Shown here one piece after another: positions 6,028 through 6,100 of a stretch of 6,100 nucleotides of DNA. The translations under genes were made by a program, and so were the position numbers. The notes below the pieces were generated by a model. That model was not told the DNA's origin. It saw nothing but the letters and a program-made list of their open reading frames with translations, and ran no database searches. This DNA is from a bacterium (GTDB lineage: Bacteria > BMS3Abin14), in contig JALHUC010000544.1 of the NCBI GenBank assembly GCA_022865845.1, positions 1-6,100 on the forward strand, written 5' to 3'. The first letter of the stretch is position 1. Each line of letters opens with the position of its first letter.

Positions 6028-6048
6028 ACCGTTCACCGTTCGCTATTC
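6028..6048. repeat. Heptamer repeat ACCGTTC x2 plus a diverged unit
   Basis: ACCGTTC at 6028-6034 and 6035-6041 is followed by the possible degenerate unit GCTATTC (6042-6048). The last unit would overlap the stop codon of the minus-strand partial reading frame. Confidence 0.65.
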
Positions 6049-6100
6049 CCCAGTAATGGACTCAAGTAATTTGTCATACCAATCCCACACAGGCGCCATT
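6043..6100 (-). CDS. Possible 3' end of a convergent gene (partial)
   Basis: Read on the minus strand from the window edge, the bases give 18 codons, MAPVWDWYDKLLESITGE, then TAG (complement of 6043-6045). The Met need not be the start: the frame is open to the edge and probably continues outside. The composition looks like a genuine amphipathic protein C-terminus, and the other minus-strand frame I read here stops early. The family is not recognised, and the piece is too short to exclude chance. Confidence 0.35.
   Translation of the reverse strand, partial: MAPVWDWYDKLLESITGE

Noticed and set aside
5787..6048. CRISPR array or origin iterons
   Set aside because: Units are 7-8 bp, directly adjacent and without spacers; no cas genes, DnaA boxes or replication gene are present.

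Overview
The window carries three complete genes on the + strand and, at the right edge, what looks like the last codons of a convergent gene. The order is: a double-length malic enzyme (249-2828), a GlcD/D-lactate-dehydrogenase-type FAD oxidoreductase (3046-4464), and its GlcF-type iron-sulfur partner (4457-5965). Fairly high GC, a GlcD-GlcF pair without GlcE, and gene gaps full of short tandem repeats suggest an anaerobic or facultative Gram-negative chromosome. Desulfobacterota (former Deltaproteobacteria) or a related uncultured lineage is my best guess. No 16S, tRNA or clade marker is present, so this is inference.

Layout. Positions 1-248 are a leader with a 4 x 7-bp tandem repeat, a perfect 14-bp-arm palindrome and a good ribosome binding site. 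Positions 249-2828 encode one polypeptide made of two complete malic-enzyme modules. Positions 2829-3045 are a structured gap: an imperfect 31-bp direct repeat brackets four consecutive hairpins. The FAD gene and the iron-sulfur gene overlap by 8 bases and are almost certainly co-translated. Positions 5966-6042 are again made of short heptamer repeats, and 6043-6100 can be read on the minus strand as the C-terminus of another protein.

Function. Both enzymes feed the pyruvate node: malic enzyme converts malate to pyruvate, CO2 and NAD(P)H, and the GlcD/GlcF pair would oxidise D-lactate (to pyruvate) or glycolate (to glyoxylate) and pass electrons through FAD and Fe-S clusters, probably to a quinone. 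A common role in C3/C4 acid use is plausible but not proven.

Most interesting point. The two malic-enzyme modules have decayed in complementary places. Module 1 keeps the YTPGVA tyrosine motif but has altered the metal-binding HDDQHGTA motif (to HSEQHGGA) and a substrate-binding Asn. Module 2 keeps the metal motif and the Asn but has lost TPGVA. This suggests a covalent pseudo-heterodimer with one composite active site. A second oddity is the GlcF homologue, which has an in-frame 12-bp repeat in its inter-domain linker and a tail of about 69 residues translated from intergenic-type tandem repeats.
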